Source: Macrobrachium rosenbergii (Eukaryota; Arthropoda; Malacostraca; Decapoda; Palaemonidae). Taken from it: DNA of 64,000 bases. Made by a program: the position numbers and the translations under genes. The stretch's first letter is position 1. Every line of letters starts with the position of its first letter. The stretch covers positions 39,818,106 through 39,882,105 of the forward strand of contig NC_089789.1 of the NCBI RefSeq assembly GCF_040412425.1, read 5' to 3'. The notes below the pieces were generated by a model. The model saw only the letters and a program-made list of their open reading frames with translations. It did not search any database and was not told the DNA's origin. This document shows, piece after piece, positions 12,688 to 26,301 of the stretch.

Positions 12688-13874
12688 TTAAGCAGATTTC
12701 TTGATTATCACCTTTTTGGCAGGTTGTTCCCACCTGTAAAAAAAAACAATGTAATGTAAAGTGTTTGAACTGTAGCAGAAAGATAAGACATTAAAATATA
12801 TTGAGGCCTACCTATATTCTGGATTTAATTTTGTCTCTTAATCTGGGGGTATACAATAAACTTGAAATGTAAAGTTATACTAGCTATATTTTAGAGCATG
12901 ATAATCAACATAGGAGGCTGCATGTTGTATTCTTGACCATGTCTTGATGCAAGACCTTACAACTCTTATGTACATAAAAGGTATCCATTGTGGCTACTTA
13001 CATATTGTACAAGCAGTCAGCCAGAATTTTTATTCATGTCTGTAGTAGTTCATAAATATTGGAATAATTCTATTAGCAACCAAATTGCTTGCCAAAGTAC
13101 ACAATTATTAACAGAGTTCTCATTATCAAATCGAATAAAATTGAATTCAATATAGACTTTAGGCCAAAGGCCAAGCACTGGGACTTATGGGGTCATTCAG
13201 TGCTGAAACAGAAATTGACAGTAAAAGGTTTGTGAGGTGTAAAAGGTCTGAAAGGTGTAACAGGAGGAAAACCTCAGAGTTGCACTGAATCAATTGTTAA
13301 GAAAGAGTGGAAAGTAAGATGGAAGAAAGACAATATGAAAGGAGGTACAGTAAAAGGAATGAAAGGGGTTGCAGCTAGGGACCAAAGGCACACTGCAAGG
13401 AACCATAAGCACTGTAATGCCTACAGTGCACCGCATGAGGTGCAGTGACTACTAACCCCCTACAGGGTCATTATCAAATCTTGCAGCACCCTCCAGCAGA
13501 CAGCTTTGCAAGTTTCTGCTTTTTACTTCTTTCTCACTCCCCTTGATCTGCTCCAACCTACCTGTTCAACTTCGTCCATTTTTCCTACTCCAATTTTTAT
13601 CTCATTTAGTACAAATCCTGCATGAAAGCAGTCTTAAAATGTGAGTCAGTGGAACTGATTAACTACTTTACGATAATAACAATCATTACCTTAGGCGAAC
13701 GAGCCAGGGGGGCTGGGAGGGCTGAAGCCCCCCCAAGATCTGGGCAGACAAATTTTTTGGGCAGAGTAGCCAATGTAGCAGGGCTACTCAACTGGGTGAA
13801 ATTTAGCAGTTAACCTTCATTTTACATGGTGTGTACAGTAATGTGAAGTGTCTTCATGAAGTGTGGTTTTTTCC

Positions 13875-13912
<38 letters not shown>

Positions 13913-16900
13913 ATATATATATTAATTGCTTGGATTTACAGGAAAAATATATTTTGGGCAGAGAGAGTTCAGGACCCCCAGTTGAGAAGGGTCCCGTAAG
14001 CCTATGATCATTACATATGTACAAGAAAATGAAAATATTCTATACTTTCTACTAAATAATGCCATAAAAAGCTTTTTGGGAAATCAGAAAAGTTTCCAGG
14101 AGAAAAATCTCATAAAATGTCAAAACTTCATGGAAGCAAGCAAATGCCATCCAAGTATCAAGTGGCAAAGCACTCAAAAATGCAAAAATTAAATTTAATG
14201 ACATACGCCTTGGAGAGGACATTCTGAATATCTTGCTAATATAAGTACCTCCCTTTTTTTCTCAAATGGAAAATTCCATGTGGAAAGCAAAAGCAGATTC
14301 TGACACATTTTGGACAGCAATGATTAGATGGATCTTCCCACAGGAAAATATTCCCTCCAATTTATGTATCTGAGCAAAGGTTAAATATTTCTAATTACTC
14401 TTAGTTCATTTGAAGGTACAACTTCAGCAGTTATTTAGGGCAAATATATAACATGTGGTTTATACTGGCATTTGAACACATTAATCTTTACTCTGTTATC
14501 TATATTTCATGTTAACTAAATTATCTTATGCAATCATAATAAGCCAAAAGAGAGGCAGAGAATTAAATAAAGAAAATCAATTAATCTAAAACATCAGCTG
14601 GTTAATTATGTGTTGGGAAAGATCATATCCAAGAGAATAATCATGTAGCTACCTACAATATTATTTTCACCAAACTTGTCTAGTAAAATCTGGTTCCAAA
14701 ACAAATTTTGAGACTTCAATTTACCATTCTTGGACTATGTACTCGCTAAATTTTTACATGGCAAGTTCATCAAATACATTACATATTCTGCTGTAATCTA
14801 AGCTCTTACATACAGGAGCCATCATATGACAGACTTTTTACAGTTTTGTTACAGCCACTAGCAGGTTAGCTTCTTTCTTTTACTTTTTATACATTTTCTT
14901 GGTCTCTTTCTGCCTAGCAGCTCAACTTCTCAATTTTTTTCCTTCTCCAATTTTTACTTATTTAATAACACATCACCTGGGTCCATTTTATGAATCTAAA
15001 AATATGAAATAGTGACATAATCAACTATCCTATCAAAAAAAATTTTATTGATCACACAGAATATCCAGTAATGTCTACATAGAAATCTGTCTCAAGTATT
15101 TAGGATATTCAAAATATTCTTGAAGAAAATGTTAGTAGTCATTATACCCAATCCTTCAATAAAACCATTATTAATACAAAGTAATAAAACCTGAGCACTG
15201 AGACAAATTCAAATACTCTTACGAAAACTGGCCCCAACAAAAATAATGATTCTTGACGTGCACAACTGGATCAAGAAGATGGACAGCTAACAGAAAGACA
15301 TCAAAAGGAACATATGAAATGTAAAGAAAAACTAACACTGCTGAATGATGAAGGGACTGGGCAGAGAACTTTTAATGCTTTTACAGGGATTACTGAATAC
15401 TTACCACTCTGTGAGTAGCTTGTTAACTCTGGTAAGATGCTGGCTTCCCTCAGAGATTTTCTTCTCATAGAGATCTGTCACTCTCGTTAATTCTTCCTCA
15501 AGTTCCTCATCATTCGTTTTAGCTCTCTCAACTAGTTCTGAATGCAAATGAAGTTGTCAGTTTATGATAGCATGACATAACATTAACCACACAAAAAAAA
15601 AGCTCCCATGAATAATAAATATAATCTTTAATGATTAAAGTACCTGCATCCAAAAACTCCTACTGAACTTGATTAACAGACTTAGAAATTCCAAACGTTA
15701 TAGGCAAAATCTATAATATTTTCTGGATTCTTTATTTTATATAGGGAAACAGAATTCCAACTGAATTCTTTTAGTAAATCTTAAAAGCAAATAGATCAAC
15801 TTTTAATACAAACTACGCTTTTACTTATTTTCTTAACACTGCGTTTATATCTATCAAAGTATAAGATTAGAGTGCCATCAATAACAGACGAAAAAAGCAA
15901 AACAGAAGATGAACACACAAACACAATTTACATAGCAAACATCAAGTTAACAGAGGCTCACCTTCACAACAGATTATCTTTTTCATACAATCAGACTGGG
16001 GAAAACACTAAAATGCAAAGACAATGATGGACCCAAAAACCAGCAAAATTAGGAATCAAATCCAATACTACTTTTGTCATTCCATTAGAGTGCCTGTTCT
16101 TAAAGTCACAGACCAAACAGATGGCCACCAATTATTCACTTGAGTAAAAAACTAACCTTTTACATCTTGCCGTGTGATGACTTTCCCTTTCTTCTGAGAT
16201 GAAGATGCTGCCTCCTTGAGAGATAGCAACTGTTCCATTTGTTTCTTTAAGGAAGTTATGTGGTTGACAGTTTCAACTACCTTTTTATATACACCATCCC
16301 AGCTTAACAGGCTAGATCCCAATGTGGTTAAAGCTTCTGATCCAGCATCTACTTGGCTTTTGTCAAACCATAACATAGGAGTTGTGGTCATCTTTACTTT
16401 AGGTAGCATCCCATACCTGAAATTTGCATTTTCCCATAAATTTTAAAAGTACTAAAAATCATTTTCTTACAACTTCCACCTATAGCAATTGTGAAATTAC
16501 TGAGATCCAACTAGGCCAGCTCCAAGATAATTATTATACAATATAACAAGCAATGATTGTTTGTCCAAAAATAATTTTCTAAAGTGTCCATGCCAATAAA
16601 GCAAATTTTCTATATACTACAAAATTTACAGCTCATCTCCCTCTCTTGGGAACTCCCATTATTCCAGACTTTATAGCCCCTCCAAAATAAACATACTGTC
16701 TAAAAGGAAAACAGTACATCTGATAAAACAAAATACAAAACCACTTCAAATACAGTACACAAATAATCCTAACCTACCATATTTCCTCTTATCAAATGCA
16801 GTGCCAGACCTGGGAATGTATGATATAATGAGAGATAACACACCCAAACCAATAAACAGGTTCCAGCAATGAACTATCAAATATCAGAAATTTCTAACCA

Positions 16901-19900
16901 ATTTTTGTTTCACAAATAAAAATATTTAACAAAACCTTATCCTGATGGCCTAGGTTGTTGGACAAAATCTAATTCAAACTTAGCCATTAGCAGTAGTTAA
17001 GTATATGAGTAAAATAGCCAAAAAATGAGGCTGTCTCCTTCCACTGGCAAAACTGTTGCCTTCTCATGTTTGTTCAACCACTTGGCAAGGTAAAGAAGGT
17101 ACTCCATCCATATCAATAAAACATGAAAATTGTTCTAAAACTTCCAGTTCATTGCTGGTTGAACAGAGAACGGTCAGACAAAATAAGTTTTAAGTCATTA
17201 TACGTCTTCTAAAATAGTTAAACGTGACCAGAGTCATTTCTTGACTTTCATTTTCCTTATCATTATCATAAGGTACTTTGAGTGAATTCAGGAAATATAG
17301 GCCGTCAATTTTGGTCATTCACCGCTTACGAGAGTGAAAAGAGGGAGCTGGAGTGGCTGGGCAGGAAGATAAAGAGATCCAGAAAATAAAAATGAAACAC
17401 AATGATCTAAAGATGGAACTCAGAAAACCCCAAAGTTGTACACAGCAGTAATAGTTGGAGAGGCTGGACAGCAAGAATGAAGAAAGCAGAAATGGAGATA
17501 AAGAAAACAGCTAACAAGTGGATACAGCTACAGGCCTGCGCAAGGGACAGCGCAGTAATGCTTGAAGTGTACATGAGGTGCACTGATGGTCCTAGCCCCC
17601 TACTGGGATCACTATAACACAGAGCACACCTGAAAGGTTTTGTCTTAAATGAGAAGTCAAAACTGGAACAATGCAAAGTTTAAAAAGCTGTAACAGGAGA
17701 GAAAAGATCAAGGGAAACAGTTGAAAAATAAAGGACAGAAAGCACAGCGGCTTTAAACCACACAGCACCATTCTTCCTACAGGGAGAGTTACTCGTGTAC
17801 TGCACCCCATACTTTTGCACCACGGATCATGAGGGGTGGCCGTTAGGTTATAATCAGTTTAATAGATCCTAGGTTTAGGCCTGCAAGGTTGGTTTCCATC
17901 TTATGTTTAAGGGACATTTGATGTGCACTGTTTTCTAATAAATCATACGATTTTCTTGCTTCTGTTGTTTCCTGTCTACAATATGTTAACTATGTGGGCC
18001 CACTTGCGTCATTTTTATGATACTGTTGTGAGTTAATCTGCTTAAATGTGTTATGAAAATTTTCATTCTTCTACAATAATCTATTTACACTTCAAAACAG
18101 ACTTCAGTGAATTCATACAACCAATTAACACCCATAAATTATCTGTGCTTTGGCTTCATGTTACTGTTTAGCTAAAACATACAGACCAAAGCAAACTTCT
18201 TTACTACAACCTAGAGCAAAGCAAAAGTTTTGGTCAGTGAAGATGGAACTTCTCCCAGTGGATGGCTGTCCCTTTTGCATTATTGGCTAAGTGCTAAAAA
18301 TAAATTTGGGAATCATGATTTGTCCTGATAACTCATACCTGCAAATATACGCTTTTGCACAAAAATCACTTACACTTCAGACCAAAGGGAATAACAAAAA
18401 AAGGCAGACCAATGGCTCAACATAAAAGGCCATTTATTTATCATCATCTTGCCCATTAAAAGTAATCTCACATCTCAAAATTTACTTCAATAGTAAACAA
18501 ACTTTTTGTATCCTACTTACTGGTCAACATCTGTTGTTAAAAGATAACCAAGAGGGACCGATGCAAATGCCAAACACTCATTCTTCAGCACATCTGATAA
18601 TACTGGAGTTGGATAAACCATGGCTTCCAAAACATCACTGACGTCAGATCTGACACTCTCAATTTGATTGTTTACATTCAGTTTGCCATCTTTAACACTG
18701 ATGGCTAGACAATGAATGCTCTCTACTCCAAGTTTCTGGAGGGGAAAAATTCCTAAGATTATTACATACACATAAGATAACCAAATCATTAATAAATGCC
18801 AAATTTAAAAACTAGCATTACAGCACAGATATATGTGGAAAGGATACCATACTTACAACTTCCTTATTAAAACTGACAATCTTTGCATATTTTGTCCTTA
18901 TCACGTCTCGGGCTCTCTCTGCAACTTTAGCGCGTTCTCTCAGAGATGCAATAATGGTGTGTGTCATGTTTAGAGCTGCACGTTCACCCACAAGTGATAT
19001 GTTTTCTTTTATCAGTTCTACCAGAGATGAAGCAACGTTTTCATCTTCATATGTTCTCTGTGAAAAAAATGAAAAATGAATTGGTATTTGTAACAATTAA
19101 ACATCCAATAGACATATGTAATAAATTGAATATCCCATGATTTTTAACTTGCATACACAATGCTACCTTGGCAACTGCAGCTATGTTATTCATTAAGGTG
19201 TTCAGGGCACGAGTTATAGATGCAACTGCTTCATTAATGTGGTGAGCTTCCACATACAACTTCACATGGGCTGCACTCATTTGACCTAAAAGCTCAGATA
19301 CAGATTCAATCACGCCTCCTGGGTTCATCTCATCAATAAATGAGCCATCTTTTTCACACTTCAACCTGAAGGACAAAAGAACAAATACTTTACCAATATT
19401 TTTTGTTACTATAGCTTGTCTTGACACTTGTGTTTGAAAATTTATCAATATCAACCCTGCTATTCTGATGACATAAAAGTATGTTATCTAACTCTCAACT
19501 GTTGAGATTCTGGTGTAAAGCTGTCATATAAATAAAAATTATAAAAACTTTGTGTATGGAATCCCCTATTGGAGGTGCACAGCTTATTTAGTGACGGCTC
19601 AACCAATATGGAAATTCTACCATAAGAAATATCTGTATAATAAACACAAAAAGTGAATTATTACTTAGTGAGACCTACATGTCAGGTACGTATGGCAAAA
19701 ACAGAATTAGCCAGAGACTGAAACCTTAAATGGTTATATAACTTGACCATACACCTGAACTTGTCACAAGGATTTATTATGAAATGAGAGGTGACAACTG
19801 GAGCAAGATAAAGATATGGAGCTGTACAGCTAGGTAGAAAGACCACATGAAATGGATGAAAATGCCAAAAGTAGTGCTGAAGGGAAGCTGCTAAAAGGCA

Positions 19901-22900
19901 CCTAAGAAGTATTCCCTACAAGGTATAATAACTACAGCGTAACATCTTAATCTAACTTTTATTTTGTTCCATGTCTGAAAAATAGAAAGTAATCATATAT
20001 CAAAACCAGTTTACATTCAATCCCAATCCATTTTGGAACTGAATAACAAAACCAATCCCAAGTAATCATTCAACTTTATGAAAGCAACATACAGGCAATT
20101 AAGAAAGGAGACAAAAACATAACAGCCATTATTGCTCAGATTAACTAGAAACCAAATGGACAGTACTGTAAATGATTTGTGGATTCCACACTTATTTAGA
20201 CACCACACGTACAGAACAGACGTCCCTTTAGTTTAAAAAAAATTCTGTTCTAAATTTTTTTATCTTCATCAATACAAAATATACCCATGAAAAAGTACCT
20301 TAATTCATATGCATCTCTTGCTAAATCAACCCGCTGAATGAGCGACTGCAAATTGCGATTGCCCTCTCTCACTTCTCCAAGTAGACAAAGCATAAGACTC
20401 CTTGGTCCCCATTCTTCAACAGTTTCTCGTATTTCGTCCCACACCTGAATCTGTGAAAGATTTTATTTTGTTCTCATATCATCTGTCGCATTCAGTCAGG
20501 AAAATGATTGTTTGCATTGTAATATGTACCAAAAAACTCAAAATTTTAGATTAATTAGATCCATTTCAAAATTACCACTGTTCAGGTATACAGGTTTACC
20601 TATGTGATTTCATACCACAACTGGTTCAACAGCCTGACTGCATGCATTAAAGGTTAAGGATGCCAAGAGATAAATCCACAACCACTTCTTATTCAGGTAT
20701 TTTAAAAAATGTTCACCATATACATCCAGTAACTTTAGTCACCTCTTCCTTTCACCAGTAAGTTCTCCATAAAGTAATTTACTCCTCACACACCCAACTG
20801 GGAAAGAATGAGGATCAGATTCCAATGACAGGACCAGAATTGCAGTTTGAAATGCCTAGGTTTTTTAACTAGATCGTAGATGCCAGTCTGTTGGTTTACT
20901 TTGTTATCTCTTTCAGATGGCACCATCTGTTAAAACACCCATCTCTCAAATGTGAATTTAAATCTCACCATTTATCACTGATAAGTTGACTGCTTTTTTC
21001 CTAAAAATATACTGCTTTCTGACACCCAAATTCATATTCGGGTAGATTTTGCCATGGTACTAAAGATGTGTTGAAAACCATTAATAAAAAAAAACACTGC
21101 GAAAGCAAATATTACATGTTACCTTTTCTTTATGAATACAGTCTTGGGAGACAAGCTGTCCACTATTAATAGAATGACGCAAACTTGCTATACTTATTAA
21201 GTTGCTCTGCAGTGCTCTCTGTAAAAGAAACAGTCAGCAATTAAGATATTAGCAAACTACAGTACTCTATGTTTTTAACATGCAAAGAATTTCCCAATAA
21301 AAATATCTTGCTAATTTAAAAGTTATGTCTAACTAAAGCTAGGTGTTCTTTGATTTTATACTGGCAGTTTGTCAAACTGAAAGCATAAATTTTTCTTCCT
21401 ATTTAGTTTTCTTCATGAACAGTTTTAGTACATTATAAAACATTTTTGCCTTAAGCACCACTTAAGTACTCCTTTTTAAATATGATTGTAATAAATTCCA
21501 CAAGCAAAAATTGTTTGCTCTTTTTATTTATGGAAAACTTGCACTTCAAGCATAGGAAATGTATATACTACCAATAATGGTATGTACTTTGAATAAATAT
21601 GCAAATGGTGTTAATGACTTAATTACTGATTTCTGTCTATGACACCATAGTAGCACTTTCCTTTTCTTCCTGCTTGGAATATTAAATTGTTTTGCAAGAG
21701 ACTATCATTTCAGCTATTCACTAATACCATATCCTGATCCTAATCATGGCCAGTCTGAGTAAGTATTTTTGCTTCACGGTCTATTTAAACTATTCAATGA
21801 TAACAACAGTCTGTACTGATTATAGCACTTACTAATTCTGTTTAAGACCACTATTATAAATTAGTTTAACAGGACCATAGGCAACATTTCTGGACTTTCA
21901 TAGGGATCACCAGGAGGATTTTTTAAAAATGAAAACTGGAGCAATTAAGCTTCACAATTAATTCTTAAAACTATTTCTGATGAGAACTTAATTCAGTTAT
22001 CACTCCAATGAATATGATGGGTCCAAGGACGATTCTAACAAGTCTTGAGAGATCACTTTATTTATGTGTTTCAAGTGCTCCTAAAAATTTTGTTAAGTTT
22101 GTATATGCAATAAATCCCTTTTTACATGTTATAAAGCTGTATGTTAGACCTTTTTCCCCAACAGGCAGCTATATCACCTCCCTTCATGGTTAATTCCTGC
22201 TCCATCTCTCATATTTTTCTTTGTATATTTATCCTTTAGGCCAGGGCTATAAAAAGGCATTAGGATGCCTAATTCATAAACCTTTGTTCCTAAAGAGAAA
22301 AAAAGGGAGAACAGAACAGATGAAAATGAAAAGTTAGCAAGCAGCACAACTGGGGCTAAATATGCATTGCAATGTGTGTCCCTGTCATCAGCTTGTGCTG
22401 TAGACAGCATCTGGTACACTGTAATACTGTAATACTGAGCAGACAAGAACACTGAAATTAACCTTTGTATTTCTTTTGGAATAGTTATTTCCTTGCATAA
22501 TACAAATTCTACATCTCAAGTTTTACTTCTTATAATTTTCACTTGTGAAATAATGAAATTTTCCATCACATGAGTGTTCTGTAACACTATAGTTATCCAC
22601 TGACAAGCATTCTATAAGTGAAAGGTCACATTCACTATGAGGTAATGTGCAGCCTAACAAATCAGTACAAAGTACTTTTATTATTATTATGCACTAGTTT
22701 AATTACACCAATGAGTTTGGCTCTTAAAGTTCCCATGTATTCATTTTCAAAATCAGAAGGTAGTTCCCCATTCGGACACATATCTATCATTATTGCATTT
22801 TGAATTATATCTAATGCAAGATTTGAAAAAAATACCATGGCATCAGAATCAATCCCTGATGAAGTCTTGCTCCTCTTTGTGTGAAGACTATCGTACAAGA

Positions 22901-24698
22901 GCTTGAGCTGAGTGTCCCAAGAATTACAGCGTTGAATCTCTTTCTCCCGTTCCTTCTCCACAATTTTCAACAGCATCAACCTTCGAGTGAAATCTACTTC
23001 TTGGTGCTGATACTCCTCTTTCTTTTGTGCTGTAAAATGACAAAAGTATTATTATGAGGCAAATATATAATACTGTAGAGTCTTTTTATCTACTTCACAC
23101 AATAATGAAAATTTCATGATAAAACTTTCTTCATTGCTACTCATGTCTTCAAAACGGTCTTAGTCATCTTACACAACTGTTGAATTTCTTTAGCTTCAGA
23201 AGAGACCATAGTTCTTGCATCTATGATAGCAGCTTGAAGTTTAAACCTTTCTTCTGATGGAGAAGCTTCGCTTTCTCCTGCAATCAACTTCTGCAAGAAA
23301 TTATTAAGTACATTTTGATATCTTCATCAAACTAGGGCTTGTTCAAAATAAATAAAATTCTAAAATATGAGGGGCTGCAGAGAATAATCTTCCTCAAGCA
23401 TTAAAAACTGTCAAAACATCTAATCTAAAAAAAAATCCCAACATTTTTGATAGGTGGATTGAGGTGTCAATATCAGCCATAATAATTGCTTATCTTTTAA
23501 GTAAAACTGCCGGGGTCTACATTGTTTCATGGTATTACAAAATGACAACCTTTATTAATGATTTGAATCACACAGGAGGGAACAGTTTTTATTATGACAA
23601 AAACAACTGACTTCTTTGTTCCTTCCAATAAGCCAAAACAAATTCACTGTAGTTCTGATACATGCTAGGTCTTCAACAAATAAAATTTATGAAAGTACAG
23701 TAAACAAAGCTATAAGAGCAACAAGCATCAATGCTGTTGATAATCACTGCTACTAAATAAATTACATGAATGCACTGCTTCTCTTTTAGGTTACCCAGAT
23801 CTACCTAAAACTGTCAAATGAAAATTCACATATAATATGCAACTTCAGAGGGCCACAGTACCAGTGGCTTTAGATTCCCTTAAACTTTTTAACTTGAGTA
23901 CTGTAATTTATTATACAACATAAACTGTTGCATAAATGTACATTTCTAAAAATGTCAGAACATAAAAAATACAAACAAGTACTGTGCTTGAATTTCAGAA
24001 AGTTGGTTTACTTTGTAACCTACTAGCACATTAGTTCATATCCAAAATGTACCTAAGTGGGAACACATGCAATCAAAAAGCTAATCAGTTAAGAAAGCTA
24101 CAGATAGATTAATACTTACTTTTCGCAACTCGGCATGTTTAAGGTTCAATTTGACCTGTCGCTGTTCCTCTGGTGGACGAACATGCCTTATCAAATATGT
24201 GAGTATGGGCTGTAATTTCTCATCTTTTGTCAAACTGCAAAGGAATAAATATGTGTTCGTGAATTCTACCGCTTGCACTTTTCGTAAGGAGCTCACAAAC
24301 TGAATTAAGCTGTCAGACCAGGCCTGACCATCATTCCCTTAGTATAAAGATTACCCAGTGAGATGTCACTGGCATTTAGAACTACAGTAAATGGTTCAGG
24401 ATAAATCATAAATAATTACTTGAGAAATCAGATACCTAATGCACATGTTCTCTGCTCAACTTCAATTATATCACCTGCTATATCAATAAAACACTAAAGT
24501 ACAATAACAGGTATGTTTTAAAAGCATAATTACGTGTTCATTTATGAATCACTTAAAGAGTATACATACTTGGAGAAATGCTCAGGAGTGAGCTGGTGAC
24601 TGTGGCTAAATAATTTATGTCGCTGGGAGAGGTCTAAAGCCCACTTCTGTAAACTGCATTCCAACTTAGATGCCATCTTTACATAGAGATCCTTGTAT
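12688..24698 (-). CDS. HAUS5: HAUS augmin-like complex subunit 5, twelve coding exons
   Basis: Subunit of the augmin complex, which binds spindle microtubules and recruits gamma-tubulin for branching nucleation. Coding exons in transcript order: 24676-24570, 24234-24120, 23290-23173, 23029-22695, 21218-21123, 20450-20299, 19365-19167, 19057-18857, 18735-18521, 16416-16157, 15537-15405, 12733-12688. They join in frame to 658 codons plus TAA (human about 633 aa as I recall). The family call rests on an N-terminal block (about residues 45-60, LQPILTYLIRHVRPPEEQR) like the HAUS5 'YILQHV' region, on a long coiled-coil-like body rich in Glu, Lys and Leu, and on a C-terminus ending LLTEWWEQPAKK. The WWEQP motif, as I recall it from vertebrate HAUS5, is split over the last two exons here. 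The ATG at 24676 has AAG before it and G after it, a good start context. The fourth intron's donor (GTGCAT at 22694) is weak and chosen for phase, so that exon end is the least certain. The gene is convergent with cathepsin C. Confidence 0.88.
13145..13475 (+). mobile_element. SINE-like dispersed repeat, family S1, copy A
   Basis: It starts with TTTAGGCCAAAGGCCAAGC and ACTGGGACTTATGGGGTCA. It continues through a purine-rich middle (GGAAAGTAAGATGGAAGAAAG) and ends in GTGCACCGCATGAGGTGCAG and a CCCCCTACAGGG segment. Two other copies in reverse orientation (41625-41850 and 58450-58655) and one degraded copy (17285-17620) are in the window. I recognise this consensus as common in decapod genomic sequence. 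It lies in the last HAUS5 intron. Confidence 0.75.
13877..13921. repeat. (CA)n followed by (AT)n
   Basis: About 17 CA units pass directly into a short AT run inside the last HAUS5 intron. Flanking it, the motif TTTTGGGCAGA occurs near 13750 and again near 13950, which suggests the microsatellite expanded inside an older dispersed repeat. Confidence 0.85.
17285..17620 (+). mobile_element. Degenerate S1 SINE-like copy in a HAUS5 intron
   Basis: Recognisable parts are GGTCATTCACCGCT near the left end, and AGGTGCACTGATGG followed by CCCCCTACTGGG at the right end, in the same order as copy A at 13145-13475. The middle is poorly conserved. It sits between coding exons 9 and 10 of HAUS5. Confidence 0.5.
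24679..24684 (-). promoter_or_regulatory. Minimal start-stop upstream ORF (ATG-TAA) before the HAUS5 start
   Basis: On the minus strand the 5' UTR part of the first coding exon reads ATGTAA, then AG, then the HAUS5 ATG. An AUG followed at once by a stop just before the main start is a known type of ribosome-stalling or reinitiation element. Here only two bases separate it from the main start. The frame of the main ORF is open back to the exon border (YKDLYVK before Met), so an upstream start is possible in principle. The protein starting at 24676 already matches the family length. Confidence 0.6.
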
Positions 24699-25691
24699 CT
24701 GAAAAAGGAAAAATATTATAATGTAAAAAAGTTAACATCATAACCTGTTAAAAAAAAAAAAGCAAAATTTAAAAGATCATGATAATCTCATAATTGCCCT
24801 AACAACAAAAGTAAATCTCAGGAGAGACTAGCATAACATTAATGTCTCATACCAATCCGCACAATCACTACTACTAAATCATTCAATTCTGGCTCAAAAT
24901 TACAACTGCACTGAAAAGTCAATGACTTTCAAGGGCAATCAAACATTGGTTCTGGATGACCATCAATCCCATAGCAACCAACACTCATTTTTTTTTTACA
25001 CAGAAGCTCATAAGACATTCATGCTATTACACCAGTTTACTGTATATCAATACATCAATTGATGAACCAGGAAAAGGAATATAATAGTGGACTGACATTC
25101 AAATTTCTAGGATGGATAACTGGGCTGCAATAGCATTCAAGGACCAACTTCAGTATACCAATGACCTACATACCATGACTTCATTAACTTGTCAACATTA
25201 GCAGGGAGTATTAAGAATGGTAGGTGTCACTGCCTAGTTATATACATGAGTCTGGTTAGGCTAAGTTGGCATTTAATCCATTACCCAGGAAATTAGGAAC
25301 TAATCAAGGACTCACACACCATATGCACATCCTTTATTAAACTACATAAGACAGCACCTTATTTCAGTTTTGATTTCTAATGTTGTGATGCTAAAGAGTA
25401 GTTTGATAAATATAAGTTAAAAAATAACGAATCAAATAAGTTGTTTTGCATGGCAAATACTTGACAAAACGTCAATACTGACTAGCTCAAAAAACACATG
25501 AGGTACTCCCTACTCATTCAAGGATGGGAAATGTTGAGTTACCCTCATTTCCTTATGCACAAAATATGCATGGAAATCAAAACATGCTATTTTTCTTAAT
25601 CACAAAATAATAAAAACAAACCCCAACACTGATAGGCAGTCATAAAAACATATTTCAGGCTCTTAACAAGTCATGAACTTGTCATAAGTTT

Positions 25692-25815
25692 TGCACTGGA
25701 CATTGGGGCATAAAACTAGATACTATAGAAAATATGGTACAGTAATTATATAAATGAAATAAAACTAGATACTGTACTACTGTATAGAAAATATGGTACA
25801 GTAACTGTATTAAAT
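25692..25815. repeat. Small tandem duplication in a HAUS5 intron
   Basis: The segment AAAACTAGATACT...GAAAATATGGTACAGTAA...AAATGAA occurs twice in a row with a spacing of about 65 bases and a few differences. Confidence 0.7.
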
Positions 25816-26301
25816 GAATTTCTTTGTGTTTGTACATTACATAAAAATGGGATTAATGAAAGCTTTTAACCAAACAACCTACAGCATCAAGTAGAATAAT
25901 AAAGGTTAGGCTACTCAAGACTTCCAGCAAGAGTCTGCGATACAAATACTTGGCAAGTATTCTACTCGCTTATAAGAACATTGTATTTGAAAAGTACCAT
26001 CATAGCCTGCCAAAAACAACATCCCAATATGTATTTCAGTATTTAAACATGTAAACTAATAAGAATAATGATATGTAAAACTACGTAGGCTACCCTCTAC
26101 GAATAAAAAGCTTATTAGGATAAAATGAACTCCTCGATAATATTTCTCTTACCCTTGAATATGCAAGCTAACAAAAAAATAAAAAAGTATATGGTTGGCT
26201 AATTGTTTTTCTTATATTTTCAATCAATGCAGTCTCGGATAACTGTAGCACAGCATTACTGCTTAGGCCTACTCGAAGGTAAAGCAATTGGAGTAAATTA
26301 G

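Noticed and set aside
19700..19935. Possible further S1 SINE-like copy in a HAUS5 intron
   Set aside because: There are only scattered short matches to the family consensus, too weak to call.
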